A stretch of DNA of 64,000 nt from Niastella vici (GCF_002077945.1 NZ_LVYD01000124.1:372001-436000); one strand, 5' to 3'; shown: positions 16,167 through 24,078, numbered from the stretch's first letter. The notes: a model not told the origin generated them from the letters alone. Program-made: numbers and translations.

Positions 16167-17129
16167 TTAATGCCCCATCCCCTTCTTCCCCGTTTGGTCC
16201 AACGCCGCTTTTAATCCTTTCGCCAGTTGATCTGCAGGCCCTACACCCCAATAATGCAGGAAGAAAATGCGGGGCGTTTCATAAACCATATGATTATGCA
16301 CGGCCACTACTTCTATCCCATTTTCAACCAGCGCTTTTATCACGGGCGCCACTTCGTTTTCGAGCATGGTGAAGTCGCCACATACAGCTGCTTTCTCGGG
16401 TGTTCCCTGCCAGGCGGCCCAGGTATTGAATCCTAAAAACGTGCTCACCGGTATACCATGTTCCTGTAATTGTACATCGGGCCGCCCGATGGTATATTTA
16501 TACACGCCCTTGCTCATCTCCCCTTTTGCGCCAATAACAGCATCCAGCTTCGCTATATCGATCGTATTCACCACACTGTCGGGCTTGCCTTCTTTCGGGT
16601 CCTTGCCTCTTACCTCCTTCACTTTATCAAAGATCGCTTTTACGTTGGCCGACAACTTTTCTACCGTGCCTTTTCCATCTATATGCATATACAGGATATT
16701 GGGATGGTTCCGCACAAAATGGTTATGGATAGCGCTTATCATCATGCCCTGGCGGATCACTTCCTGTTGCACCGGCTTCAGGTCATTCTCCGTTACAATG
16801 ATATCGCCCATTACCATGGCGCTATCGGCACAGGGTGTAAATGCAGCCCAACTGCCCAACCCCATGGGTGGAATTATTTTGAAACCATCAACCACTACTT
16901 TCAGATCATGTTGCGGAACAGTGATCTTGTATTCATTATTCTTCGCCGTTCCTTTCATGCCCGTGATCTGTTCTATCTTTTGAATATCCAGTTTACTGCT
17001 TCCGGGCAAGCAGGATATGGTATCTTTTTTCGGTGCTGAACTGGTAGCGCTTTTGATTTGCACTTCCGGATCATTACAAGCTGCCATATAACTAACAAGG
17101 CTACATGCTAATATGAAATTACGTTTCAT
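16167..17129 (-). CDS. DUF1259 (LppY/LpqO-like) lipoprotein, two domains
   Basis: A 320-residue exported protein; the N-terminus MKRNFILACSLVSYMAACND has a lipobox-like end. Two DUF1259 domains follow: about 50-175 (IEQITGMKGTAKNNEYKITV, GSWAAFTPCADSAMVMGDI, ISAIHNHFVRNHPNILYMHI) and about 195-312 (LDAVIGAKGEMSKGVYKYTI, FNTWAAWQGTPEKAAVCGDF, VVAVHNHMVYETPRIFFLHY). Each keeps the A-(I/V)-HNH signature. The biochemical role of DUF1259 is unknown. The gene lies ten bases after chrA on the same strand and ahead of a strong terminator, so it is probably expressed with the chromate transporter, which hints at a role in metal or oxyanion stress. Confidence 0.88.
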   Translation of the reverse strand: MKRNFILACSLVSYMAACNDPEVQIKSATSSAPKKDTISCLPGSSKLDIQKIEQITGMKGTAKNNEYKITVPQHDLKVVVDGFKIIPPMGLGSWAAFTPCADSAMVMGDIIVTENDLKPVQQEVIRQGMMISAIHNHFVRNHPNILYMHIDGKGTVEKLSANVKAIFDKVKEVRGKDPKEGKPDSVVNTIDIAKLDAVIGAKGEMSKGVYKYTIGRPDVQLQEHGIPVSTFLGFNTWAAWQGTPEKAAVCGDFTMLENEVAPVIKALVENGIEVVAVHNHMVYETPRIFFLHYWGVGPADQLAKGLKAALDQTGKKGMGH

Positions 17130-17139
17130 GATGTTGTAT

Positions 17140-18282
17140 TTACAGGTAATTTTTTATGATCAGTCCCAAAATTGCAGCTGCTAATATAACAAACGGTTCC
17201 TGAATTTTTTTGAACCTTAACAATAGCAGCATGGTGATAACAGCCATTGCCACAGCGATCATATCAGTGAGTTGCCGCTTAGCCAGTACACAAACCGCGC
17301 CGGCTATAGCGCCTACAGCTGCAGCAGTAACGCCATCTACAAACGCCCTGATACCTGGATGCTTTCCATATTTTTTGAAGTAAGGGGCCGGAAGAATAGT
17401 AAACAAATAGCAGGGTAAAAATGTGGCCAGGGCCGCTATACAGGCGCCGGGTGTACCGGCTATCAGGTAACCAATAAAGCCTACAGTTATTACAACAGGT
17501 CCCGGGGTGATCATGGCAACCGCTACGGCGTCTAAAAACTGCTGTTCATTCAACCAATGATATTCGGCTACCAAGCCGCCATATAAAAAAGGCACAATGG
17601 CCAGTCCGCTGCCAAATACAAATGCGCCGGCTTTAAAAAAGAACCAGGCGATCTGGATCAGCTTTTCATTGAGCAGCACAGCACTGGCTTGCAGTAAAAC
17701 AGGAACAAGCACTACAACGGGCAATCTTTTACTCAACTTAGGGGGCGACTTATACAACCACACAACAATTCCGGCTGTAAGGATCAGCCAAAGGTTTTCT
17801 CTTTCCGTTAAAAACGTAACCATTGCTACCACAATGGCAATGGTCCATAATAACCAGTCTTTAACCAGGCTTTTTTTCGACAGTTTATAGCTGCTGATGG
17901 CAATGATGCCGATCACCGCTGCGCCAATACCGTAAAAAACCGCCTGCATCCAGGGCAGGCCGCCGGCTTTTACATAAGCGAAGCCAAGCGCCAGTACCAT
18001 TGCGAATGAAGGAAGCACAAATGCGATGCCAGCCAGGGTGGCGCCGATGATCCGGTAATGAACATAGCCCAGATAGATCGCCAGTTGCGCCGCCAGCGGA
18101 CCAGGCGCCAATTGCGCCAGCGCAAGTCCTTCTTTATAATCTTCCTCTGTGATCCATTTGCGTTTTTCAACCAGGTCGCGATGCATATACCCTACCAATG
18201 CAACCGGTCCGCCAAAACCAATGGCGCCCAGTTTCAGAAAATACAATGTCAGCTCGCGTAATGTATAATTAGGTCCATTCAT
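17140..18282 (-). CDS. chrA: Chromate efflux transporter ChrA (long form)
   Basis: A 380-residue membrane protein of the CHR family with two homologous halves. The first shows LKLGAIGFGGPVALVGYMH, then EGLALAQLAPGPLAAQLAIY. The second shows FFKAGAFVFGSGLAIVPFLY, then DAVAVAMITPGPVVITVGFI. The paired G-FGGP/G-FGSG and (A/T)PGP motifs define bidomain ChrA proteins, which export chromate driven by the proton motive force. About ten to twelve hydrophobic segments are present. It sits 14 bases after the stand-alone ChrB C-domain gene and ten bases before the DUF1259 gene, all on one strand, with the ChrB-AraC regulator at the head of the group. Confidence 0.94.
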   Translation of the reverse strand: MNGPNYTLRELTLYFLKLGAIGFGGPVALVGYMHRDLVEKRKWITEEDYKEGLALAQLAPGPLAAQLAIYLGYVHYRIIGATLAGIAFVLPSFAMVLALGFAYVKAGGLPWMQAVFYGIGAAVIGIIAISSYKLSKKSLVKDWLLWTIAIVVAMVTFLTERENLWLILTAGIVVWLYKSPPKLSKRLPVVVLVPVLLQASAVLLNEKLIQIAWFFFKAGAFVFGSGLAIVPFLYGGLVAEYHWLNEQQFLDAVAVAMITPGPVVITVGFIGYLIAGTPGACIAALATFLPCYLFTILPAPYFKKYGKHPGIRAFVDGVTAAAVGAIAGAVCVLAKRQLTDMIAVAMAVITMLLLLRFKKIQEPFVILAAAILGLIIKNYL

Positions 18283-18296
18283 TTATTACAAAGTTC

Positions 18297-18755
18297 TTAT
18301 TTTAAGAGATCGGGGTCCCAGGTATGTTTTTCTGCCTGCACATATTTTGCCCAGCTATACAGCGCATCATATATTTTCATACCAATGGCCAGCTGCTCAT
18401 GGTCGTTTGTAAAATTATAAGATAATCCGGCAGAAATGGCCCATAACCCGGCCGCCTGTGGCGCCAGGTGAAATGAGGCCGTATCGGCGCCCCTTACAAT
18501 AGTGGCGATCTGCAATACGGCCGGGTCGGTGATGGCATGCTTCTGAACTATATAATCGAATGTGCAGTGATCGCCATAATGGGAGTATTCCGCCCCGGGT
18601 ATATCGTAAGGAATGGCTTGCAGTTCCGCCGCCTTATCAAACACCTGCGCTGCGGGAACGTAAATAAATTCCGCTTCTTTGTCTACAAAATTTTTAATTA
18701 GCCAGGGACAGGCTATGCGGTCTATTTTGGGTCTTTCCCTTGTTATCCACTTCAT
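18297..18755 (-). CDS. Stand-alone ChrB C-terminal domain protein
   Basis: A 152-residue protein beginning MKWITRERPKIDRIACPWLI, the signature of the ChrB C-terminal domain, followed by DKEAEFIYVP, YGDHCTFDYIV and VRGADTASFHLAPQAAGLWA. ChrB proteins regulate or assist chromate resistance; this domain is thought to sense or process chromate. The sequence is a close paralogue of the N-terminal part of the gene at 18829, sharing the first 20 residues exactly. It therefore arose by tandem duplication with loss (or before gain) of the AraC part. It lies 14 bases ahead of chrA. Confidence 0.9.
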   Translation of the reverse strand: MKWITRERPKIDRIACPWLIKNFVDKEAEFIYVPAAQVFDKAAELQAIPYDIPGAEYSHYGDHCTFDYIVQKHAITDPAVLQIATIVRGADTASFHLAPQAAGLWAISAGLSYNFTNDHEQLAIGMKIYDALYSWAKYVQAEKHTWDPDLLK

Positions 18756-18828
18756 ACCCGAAAGTTTTGTGCAATTTCCTTAACCCGCAATGCCTGAAAT
18801 AGAATGGATATAACTATTTGTACGGGGA

Positions 18829-19668
18829 TTACTTTTTTACCAGCTTTTTCCTGTATACCGAAGGGTTTTGGCCGGTGTGCTTTTTAAAGATGCGCGTAAA
18901 ATGGCTTTGGTCTGAAAAACCGGTGAGGTAGGCAATTTCCGTTAATGAATACGATGGCTGCTTCATGAGCGCTATGGCTTTTTCAATACGCTGTTTGCGG
19001 ATGTATTCGCCAAAACTCATGTTCTCGAAATACCGGGAGAATTCCCTTGACAAATAGGATGGATTGATGTCGAGTCCTTTCGATAATTCTTTCAGGCTCA
19101 AATTAGCATCGATATGGTCCTGGATAATATCTTTTAACTCCTGCGCCCAGGCGGGTGTTTTCTTCTTTGAGCCCGGCTTATTTTTAAGATACCGGTTCAG
19201 TACAGAGATCAGCAGGTCTTCAAAGGGTTGCTGGGTATGCTTTTCCTGCTGCAGGTGTTTTGCCCAGCTGTAGAGCGCATCGTACAGAAGCATTCCCTTC
19301 TCCAGCAATTCATGATCATTGGGATAATTATACGCAAGCCCTGCTGATATAGCCCATAATCCGGAGGCCTGAACAGCCAGGTCGTGCCGGTCGGTATCGG
19401 CGGCTCTTACGATCACGGCCATGGTATGAACGGCATCATCCTTTATTTTATATTCTTTTATCAGGGCGTCAAATGTGCAAAGTGGTCCGGCGTGGGTAAA
19501 TTGAACATTGGGCACATCAAATGGAATGGCATTTTGTTTGGCTGCTTCGGGGAGCACCTGGTCAAAAGGAACATAAATGAATTCGGCTTCCTTATCAATA
19601 AACCGCCTGATGAGCCAGGGACAGGCAATGCGGTCAATTTTAGGCCGTTCCCTTGTTATCCATTTCAT
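18829..19668 (-). CDS. ChrB C-domain fused to an AraC-type DNA-binding domain
   Basis: A 279-residue protein. Residues 1-150 are a ChrB C-terminal domain (MKWITRERPKIDRIACPWLI, GPLCTFDALIKEY, VRAADTDRHDLAVQASGLWA). After a linker with KPGSKKKTPAW, residues about 175-279 form an AraC/XylS HTH domain (LSLKELSKGLDINPSYLSRE, YIRKQRIEKAIALM, LTEIAYLTGFSDQSHFTRIF). Classical ChrB regulators use a different N-terminal helix-turn-helix, so this architecture suggests a one-component chromate sensor where the ChrB domain is the ligand-binding module of an AraC factor. It is the first gene of the cluster and likely controls it. Start ATG at 19666-19668 is fixed by the conserved N-terminus. Confidence 0.88.
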   Translation of the reverse strand: MKWITRERPKIDRIACPWLIRRFIDKEAEFIYVPFDQVLPEAAKQNAIPFDVPNVQFTHAGPLCTFDALIKEYKIKDDAVHTMAVIVRAADTDRHDLAVQASGLWAISAGLAYNYPNDHELLEKGMLLYDALYSWAKHLQQEKHTQQPFEDLLISVLNRYLKNKPGSKKKTPAWAQELKDIIQDHIDANLSLKELSKGLDINPSYLSREFSRYFENMSFGEYIRKQRIEKAIALMKQPSYSLTEIAYLTGFSDQSHFTRIFKKHTGQNPSVYRKKLVKK

Positions 19669-19702
19669 GGCTGCAAATTACGACTATTCCGGCTGGAGGC
19701 AC

Positions 19703-20203
19703 TCAGCTCGCCTTCGTGAGCATATACAGCTTATGTAATGGGGTATTCATGGTACCGGCCGATAACGTGAAGTGGGCTTCCTTCACCCATTCCAGCAGCA
19801 TGTGGTTGCTTTTATATACCGGTATCAATATGCGGTTGGCTTTCCTGGTCACAAACACATAATCCAGGCAGTTATATAAGCCACGCCAAATGGAGCTGTC
19901 GGCCGCATTGGGGGCAAATTGCAGGCGGAGGGTATAATCGCCGGGGCCAACGGCATCGCCGGCGCCGAGGTCATCGAACAGGGCTTCGCAAATGTCTACC
20001 TGAAGAATGGGTTGTTCATTTTCCCATACCATCATACACTGCATAAAACTGCCCGATGCAGTGTTCTCATAAAAAGTGGTAAGGGCTTCGGCTGCTACGC
20101 CTGTCCATTGTTGTAACCACCGGATATCATCCGGGATCGCTACTGGCCTGATGGAGATCTCAGCCGGCGCATTATCTTCCCTTTGAATGGCGCTGACCAT
20201 CAT
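19703..20203 (-). CDS. GNAT acyltransferase related to siderophore acetylases
   Basis: A 166-residue protein with ISIRPVAIPDDIRWLQQWTG at the start, QVDICEALFDDLG in the middle and YTLRLQFAPNAADSSIWRGL after it. This is the pattern of the Acetyltransf_8 / AlcB-RhbE-IucB group of GNAT enzymes, which acylate hydroxylamine or amine groups in siderophore biosynthesis. The terminal part has NRILIPVYKSNHMLLEWVKE, as in GNAT fold strands 5-6. No siderophore synthetase gene is nearby, so the substrate is open. The gene lies 34 bases upstream of the ChrB-AraC gene on the same strand and might be co-transcribed with it. Confidence 0.7.
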   Translation of the reverse strand: MMVSAIQREDNAPAEISIRPVAIPDDIRWLQQWTGVAAEALTTFYENTASGSFMQCMMVWENEQPILQVDICEALFDDLGAGDAVGPGDYTLRLQFAPNAADSSIWRGLYNCLDYVFVTRKANRILIPVYKSNHMLLEWVKEAHFTLSAGTMNTPLHKLYMLTKAS

Positions 20204-20560
20204 GTGAAGTTTTAAACAATGATTTAATTAACCAACTTTGTTATCAGGGATCAGGATGCACTATATAACCGGGAAACCGCTACCAAGAAGATATTTAACA
20301 GTAAAATATTTGAAGCCGGATAAAGGTACATACTTTGCACCTCGTAAACAAAGTTAAAAGTCATCGCATTTGCTCACAATTTCACTGTAATTCAATCTGA
20401 TTGATGCAATACCGTGACACTCAGGCCCATGTTCGGTTACTGGTCACTGATCACGCGCCAAAATTTATTCCTGATTTCATAACGGCAAATTTGGCGGATT
20501 CATTAATTTTCCTTCATTAGCCCTTACGAAGGGAGTTAATAAATCAATTAAACCTTTTCC
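20204..20560. other. 357-bp divergent promoter region
   Basis: It separates the minus-strand GNAT gene from the plus-strand AraC gene. No gene or RNA was recognised. A promoter-like TTTG-N18-TACTTTGC lies at 20309-20338 on the plus strand, leaving an untranslated leader of about 215 bases before the AraC gene. Confidence 0.4.
20309..20338 (+). promoter_or_regulatory. Possible promoter of the small AraC gene
   Basis: TTTG at 20309-20312 and TACTTTGC at 20331-20338 are 18 bases apart, close to the Bacteroidota -33/-7 layout (TTTG, TAnnTTTG). The -7 box is one base short of consensus. Confidence 0.35.
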
Positions 20561-20932
20561 ATGTATCAGATTCACTTATCCGTAAAGGATCTGGATAAGA
20601 TCCACGATGCCGCCAGGATCATTACCGACAGGATAGAGCATCATTATACCATCCCGGAATTGGCCGAACTGGTCGACATTCCCGAAAAAAAATTAAAAGC
20701 AGGTTTCAAGTATCTATTTCATACGGGCGCTTTCCGGTTCCGGTATGGATTGCTGTGGAATAAAGTCAAAGGCCTTCTGATGGAGGATAAACCTTTAAAG
20801 ACCATTGCCCAGGAAACAGGCTTCAAGGACAAGAGCGCTTTGATAAAATCGTTCAAAAATGAATTCGGGCTCACCCCGCTGCAGTGGCGGCGCGACCAGC
20901 CAAGCAATGTAGTGGGGGTAATTAATCAGTAA
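20561..20932 (+). CDS. Short AraC-type helix-turn-helix regulator
   Basis: A 123-residue protein consisting almost only of an AraC/HTH_18 domain. The first HTH is YTIPELAELVDIPEKKLKAG, followed by a linker helix (LLWNKVKGLLMED) and the second HTH PLKTIAQETGFKDKSALIKS, ending FGLTPLQWRR. There is no room for a ligand-binding domain; the N-terminal 25 residues (KDLDKIHDAARIITDRIEHH) form one helix. Stand-alone AraC domains of this kind are common in Bacteroidota and their targets are unknown. It converges with the SDR gene across a perfect inverted repeat. Confidence 0.85.
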   Translation: MYQIHLSVKDLDKIHDAARIITDRIEHHYTIPELAELVDIPEKKLKAGFKYLFHTGAFRFRYGLLWNKVKGLLMEDKPLKTIAQETGFKDKSALIKSFKNEFGLTPLQWRRDQPSNVVGVINQ

Positions 20933-20977
20933 CAGTGATCGACACACCGGTCAGTAACCCGGTAATAGGATTTGCCA

Positions 20978-21013
20978 TAACAACAGGTACCCGGCTATAG
21001 GTACCTGTTGTTA
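20978..21013. terminator. Perfect 14-bp inverted repeat between convergent genes
   Basis: TAACAACAGGTACC, an 8-base loop, then GGTACCTGTTGTTA. The repeat is perfect, lies between the stops of the AraC gene (20932) and the SDR gene (21049), and lacks a T-tract on either strand. It probably acts as a bidirectional terminator or mRNA 3'-end stabiliser. Confidence 0.65.
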
Positions 21014-21048
21014 CGGCAGAAATTTTCAGCGCGCCTAAACTATGCGCA

Positions 21049-21801
21049 TCAAAACGCATAATGCCGCCAGCCGCCATCTACTACCGCAACTGTTCCGGTA
21101 ATGTACCTCGCCCGGGGCGATAACAGGAAGATAGCCATATTGGCAACGTCTTGCGATTCACCAAAATCACCTAACGGGATCTCGCGTTCTGCAAAATTGC
21201 GGCGTTCATCGCCCGGGAAGAACCGGCGGATGTTCTCGGTATCGATCAATCCGGGTTGCAGGCAATTTACCCTGATGCCCAAACGGCCCAACTCCCCTGC
21301 CAGCTGTTTCGACCATGCCACCACGCTTGCTTTAAAAACGGCCGAGGCATTGATGGTCCGCAATTCGTAGGTACTGATAATATTCAGGATGGAACCCTGC
21401 TTCCGTTCCATAAAATGTGGTAACAGTTGTTGCGTCAGCTGCCGGTGCCGGTCGAAGTCGAGCGTGAGTGCGGCCTGCCATTCTTCTTCGGGTCCCACTA
21501 CATCGAGCGGACGGCTTCGGCCTGCATTGTTAATAAGCAGATCAACATTCCCTAACTCAGCCAGCGCTGCTGCTGCTATTTTTTGCGGCGCATCCATGGC
21601 TATAAGATCCTGCACCAGCGTAACCGGCTCTACCCCACCCGCTGCAACCACTTCCTCCTTTAGTTCATTCAATAAATTTTCGTTTCTCGCTACTGCCAGT
21701 ACTTTTACCCCTTCCAATGCCAGTTCTTTTGTTATGGCGCGGCCCATACCCTGACTGGCGCCGGTGACCACTGCTGTTTTTCCTTTCAAATACAAATCCA
21801 T
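21049..21801 (-). CDS. SDR-family protein lacking the catalytic tyrosine
   Basis: A 250-residue classical short-chain dehydrogenase/reductase. The cofactor loop is TGASQGMG (13-20), the structural motif is NNAG (91-94), and the catalytic-region serine is S143 in NIISTYE. Downstream alignment around KASVVAWSKQLAGELG places the active-site lysine at K157, but the position four residues before it is S153, not tyrosine; the ungapped alternative (156) is phenylalanine. The C-terminus (GTVAVVDGGWRH) is normal for FabG-like proteins. Unless Y145 substitutes, this is probably a binding or regulatory SDR or one with altered chemistry. The substrate is unknown. It stands alone between a hairpin and gene remnants. 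A CAAAAGTA (TAcTTTTG on its strand) lies at 21824-21831, just upstream. Confidence 0.82.
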   Translation of the reverse strand: MDLYLKGKTAVVTGASQGMGRAITKELALEGVKVLAVARNENLLNELKEEVVAAGGVEPVTLVQDLIAMDAPQKIAAAALAELGNVDLLINNAGRSRPLDVVGPEEEWQAALTLDFDRHRQLTQQLLPHFMERKQGSILNIISTYELRTINASAVFKASVVAWSKQLAGELGRLGIRVNCLQPGLIDTENIRRFFPGDERRNFAEREIPLGDFGESQDVANMAIFLLSPRARYITGTVAVVDGGWRHYAF

Positions 21802-21891
21802 ACTATTGTAATTAATTTGCTGTCAAAAGTAATTTGCAGCAGTTAATTTTATGGCACCTGTAATTAATGTAAGAGACTAACAAAATTGTAA

Positions 21892-22081
21892 GTCGATCGT
21901 CATAAAGACAAACACAACGCCACAGAATTCACGGGCGGACGAACCTTATTCTTCAAAACAAAAGAGACCGATGAGGTGTGGGCCTCCTATATTCCCAAAC
22001 AGGGCGACCTCATCGTATTTGAACAACCATACCCTGCTCAGCGCTTCGTATGACGGCACCATAAAAACCTGGAATATCTAA
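21892..22081 (+). pseudogene. Fused remnants of a 2OG-Fe(II) oxygenase and a WD40 protein
   Basis: One frame from 21892 encodes NATEFTGGRTLFFKTKE then VWASYIPKQGDLIVF. This resembles the metal/2-oxoglutarate-binding end of prolyl 4-hydroxylase-like oxygenases (FTGGxTxFF ... PxxGDxLxF). A second frame, starting at about 22024, encodes HTLLSASYDGTIKTWNI and a stop, the terminal blade of a WD40 repeat protein. Neither piece has a start codon. The two are joined within about ten bases, so they are leftovers of separate genes brought together by deletions. Confidence 0.6.
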
Positions 22082-22084
22082 CAA

Positions 22085-23179
22085 TTACTTTATCACCGGA
22101 TTCTCTCTTAAATATTTCCCGCCATCAAAACTGATCATGTAATCAGAAGGGAAATGCGTGCTCTTCGCATAATAGTCGGTCGTTATGATCTGCGCGCCCG
22201 ACTGGCAGGCTGCGAAGAACCGGCTCTTATCATTTCTACGGGCTTCTTCGGTATCAGCATCTGCTCGGGTACGTACTATATATCCTTTTTTCACCAGTTT
22301 CTTTATGGCTTTTCCATCTTTTATGGCATCGTTCATGATCAGGATCGCCGCTTCGGGCGAACCCGGCTTCGCATTCACAAATAGCAGGCGTTTTTGTAAA
22401 GATGTATGTCCCTGTACATAGTCCTTTACTTTATCCCCTTTTTCATCGAGGATGAAAATAAATTTACCCCTGGCGTTTTTCAGCAAAGGCCAGTTGCCTT
22501 TCAGCACCGCTTCTTCAAGCGTTGCATAACTGCCTCTTACTTCATCGGGGGTAAGTACATGTTGCATACCGAGGTCATGCGCAATGGTGCTATCCAGCTG
22601 ATCGTATATAGCCGGCGTAAATTTTTCGGGTATGGTGAAATCAGGCTTTTTGATGGTATCGTCTTTGGCATTCATGGTAATGAAGACCGGATAATGATCT
22701 TTGTGCGCATCGGACCATTGTTTAAGCTGTTGCAAACAATTCCTGAAGGTGAGACAATGGTTCCTGAAATCAATATCCTGGATATGCAACACTTTAAAAC
22801 CCGGTTCTTTCATTATGCCGCCGGGATCGTAGGGTGGTAAATTGCTGGCATGCCCTTCCCACTCGAGCCCTTTCGGGTGCGCGTATTTGCCACCTTTTGT
22901 ATCGGCATAGATATCTATTTCAAGGTTCAGCAGTCCCAGGTTCAACTGGTCTGTTATGGGAATATGACTGTAGTCGATATGACGGGCCAGTGCAGAATCC
23001 TCCTTTTTAAGTAGGTTGAACAAAGGCGGATCAATAGCCTGTTTGTAACTATTGTGCGACCCTATCACCTGGATCTTATTGATGGGCAAATCGTTTATAT
23101 CAATGAACAGAAAAGAGGTCAAAACAACACATAGCCCGGCAACAAAGAAGGTGCGTATCATAAGCGTAAGTTTAATCAA
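22085..23179 (-). CDS. Secreted phosphatidylinositol-specific phospholipase C-like protein (PI-PLC-C1)
   Basis: A 364-residue exported protein; the start may be M1 or M7 (MIRTFFVAGLC), the latter giving a standard signal peptide. The mature part opens with NKIQVIGSHNSYKQAIDPPL, which contains the first catalytic histidine motif (GSHNSY). It continues with LNLGLLNLEIDIYAD, holding acidic metal ligands, and FKVLHIQDIDFRNHCLTF, with the second histidine region. This order matches the Ca2+-dependent PI-PLC catalytic-like family (PF16670), which cleaves phosphodiesters. The C-terminal part has YIVRTRADADTEEARRND and GAQIITTDYYAKS, the end of the TIM barrel. It is probably periplasmic or extracellular and may release phosphate from phospholipids. 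It is transcribed alone. Confidence 0.85.
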   Translation of the reverse strand: MIKLTLMIRTFFVAGLCVVLTSFLFIDINDLPINKIQVIGSHNSYKQAIDPPLFNLLKKEDSALARHIDYSHIPITDQLNLGLLNLEIDIYADTKGGKYAHPKGLEWEGHASNLPPYDPGGIMKEPGFKVLHIQDIDFRNHCLTFRNCLQQLKQWSDAHKDHYPVFITMNAKDDTIKKPDFTIPEKFTPAIYDQLDSTIAHDLGMQHVLTPDEVRGSYATLEEAVLKGNWPLLKNARGKFIFILDEKGDKVKDYVQGHTSLQKRLLFVNAKPGSPEAAILIMNDAIKDGKAIKKLVKKGYIVRTRADADTEEARRNDKSRFFAACQSGAQIITTDYYAKSTHFPSDYMISFDGGKYLRENPVIK

Positions 23180-23263
23180 AGTTGCTAAGATAAGGATAAG
23201 GGGTTATGGGAATGTTAAACGTTTTATGATAGAATGTTTTCTATCAGAATAAATATATCCTTT

Positions 23264-23294
23264 TTGCCTATCCCAAAACAGTTTTGTATCTTTC
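23264..23294 (+). promoter_or_regulatory. Promoter of the DUF6934 gene pair
   Basis: TTG at 23264-23266 (within TTTTTG) and TATCTTTC at 23287-23294 are 20 bases apart. This fits the Bacteroidota TTTG-N19/20-TAnnTTTG promoter with one mismatch. The box lies about 95 bases before the start codon at 23390. Confidence 0.5.
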
Positions 23295-23389
23295 CCATTC
23301 CAACCATTCTAATAAAGATTCCCCCCGCATATTTTTTATTGTTAACTCTGAACTTTCAAACAAGAAAGCGCCTTTTCTATACATAAGAA

Positions 23390-23827
23390 ATGAACCTTAA
23401 AAAATATCCTGTAATATCAACCAATGAACACCGGACATATGAATTCTTAAGTGAAGGTCCAAATGGTACTATTAAGAAAGTAATATATTTTCAGGAAGTA
23501 GAAGAAAATCTATTTAACCTGGCGTTTGGTGATTGGAATGAGAACGAGCAGGGAATTGATGATAAAGCCAGAAGTAATAACCATGACCGGGATAAAGTGA
23601 TGGCAACGGTGGCATCTGCTGTTTTGGACTTCATAACCCATTATCCTGATGCAAGGATCTTTGCTAAAGGGAGCACGCAAGCCAGGACAAGACTTTATCA
23701 AATAGGAATTTTTGCTAACTTACACGAAATCAGTCAAATATTTGTGGTAGAGGGGTATATGAACGACGATTGGCACCCCTTTGAAAAACTACAGAATTAC
23801 CAGGCTTTTCTGGTGAGGCTCAAATAA
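23390..23827 (+). CDS. DUF6934-family protein
   Basis: A 145-residue cytosolic protein. YEFLSEGPNGTIKKVIYF is followed by NLFNLAFGDWNENEQGIDD and then ARIFAKGSTQARTRLYQIGI. This matches a family widespread in Bacteroidota (DUF6934), always with the FxF(L/E)SxGPxGxIxK start, the NLxFGD(W) motif and the (F/V)xGSTxARTRLYxxxI core. The function is unknown. The GST-x-ART-RLY stretch is suggestive of phosphate or nucleic-acid contact, which is speculation. A 53-residue basic partner follows 36 bases downstream, before a terminator. Confidence 0.78.
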   Translation: MNLKKYPVISTNEHRTYEFLSEGPNGTIKKVIYFQEVEENLFNLAFGDWNENEQGIDDKARSNNHDRDKVMATVASAVLDFITHYPDARIFAKGSTQARTRLYQIGIFANLHEISQIFVVEGYMNDDWHPFEKLQNYQAFLVRLK

Positions 23828-23863
23828 ATATTGTAATTTTGAATTAATCGAAAATGAGGTTTT

Positions 23864-24025
23864 ATGCCAGCAGCATCTATAAAAAAGGATCAAATAAATA
23901 ATATTACAATCGTCAAGAAATTGAGGGATTATAGTAACGATCCCGTCTTTAAGAAAAAGGCTGAAGATGCTATTAAGTTTTTAAAGAAACATGGATTACC
24001 AGAATCTTTTAAAAAGAAGAAATAA
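23864..24025 (+). CDS. 53-residue lysine-rich partner of the DUF6934 protein
   Basis: This small gene starts at the ATG at 23864 and ends with TAA at 24023-24025. The product has TIVKKLRDYSNDPVFKKKAE and AIKFLKKHGLPESFKKKK, two amphipathic helices with about 30 percent lysine. It lies 36 bases after the DUF6934 gene and 25 bases before a strong terminator, so it belongs to the same transcript. The size and charge relation to its neighbour recalls two-gene toxin-antitoxin or regulator modules, but no family was recognised. Confidence 0.65.
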   Translation: MPAASIKKDQINNITIVKKLRDYSNDPVFKKKAEDAIKFLKKHGLPESFKKKK

Positions 24026-24050
24026 GCAACCGTAATAAAATTCTTTGAAA

Positions 24051-24078
24051 CCACATGTCACAAGGCATGTGGTTTTTT
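24051..24078 (+). terminator. Intrinsic terminator of the DUF6934 pair
   Basis: CCACATG-TCACAAGG-CATGTGG is followed by TTTTTTATTTT on the plus strand, 25 bases after the stop of the 53-residue gene. Confidence 0.9.
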
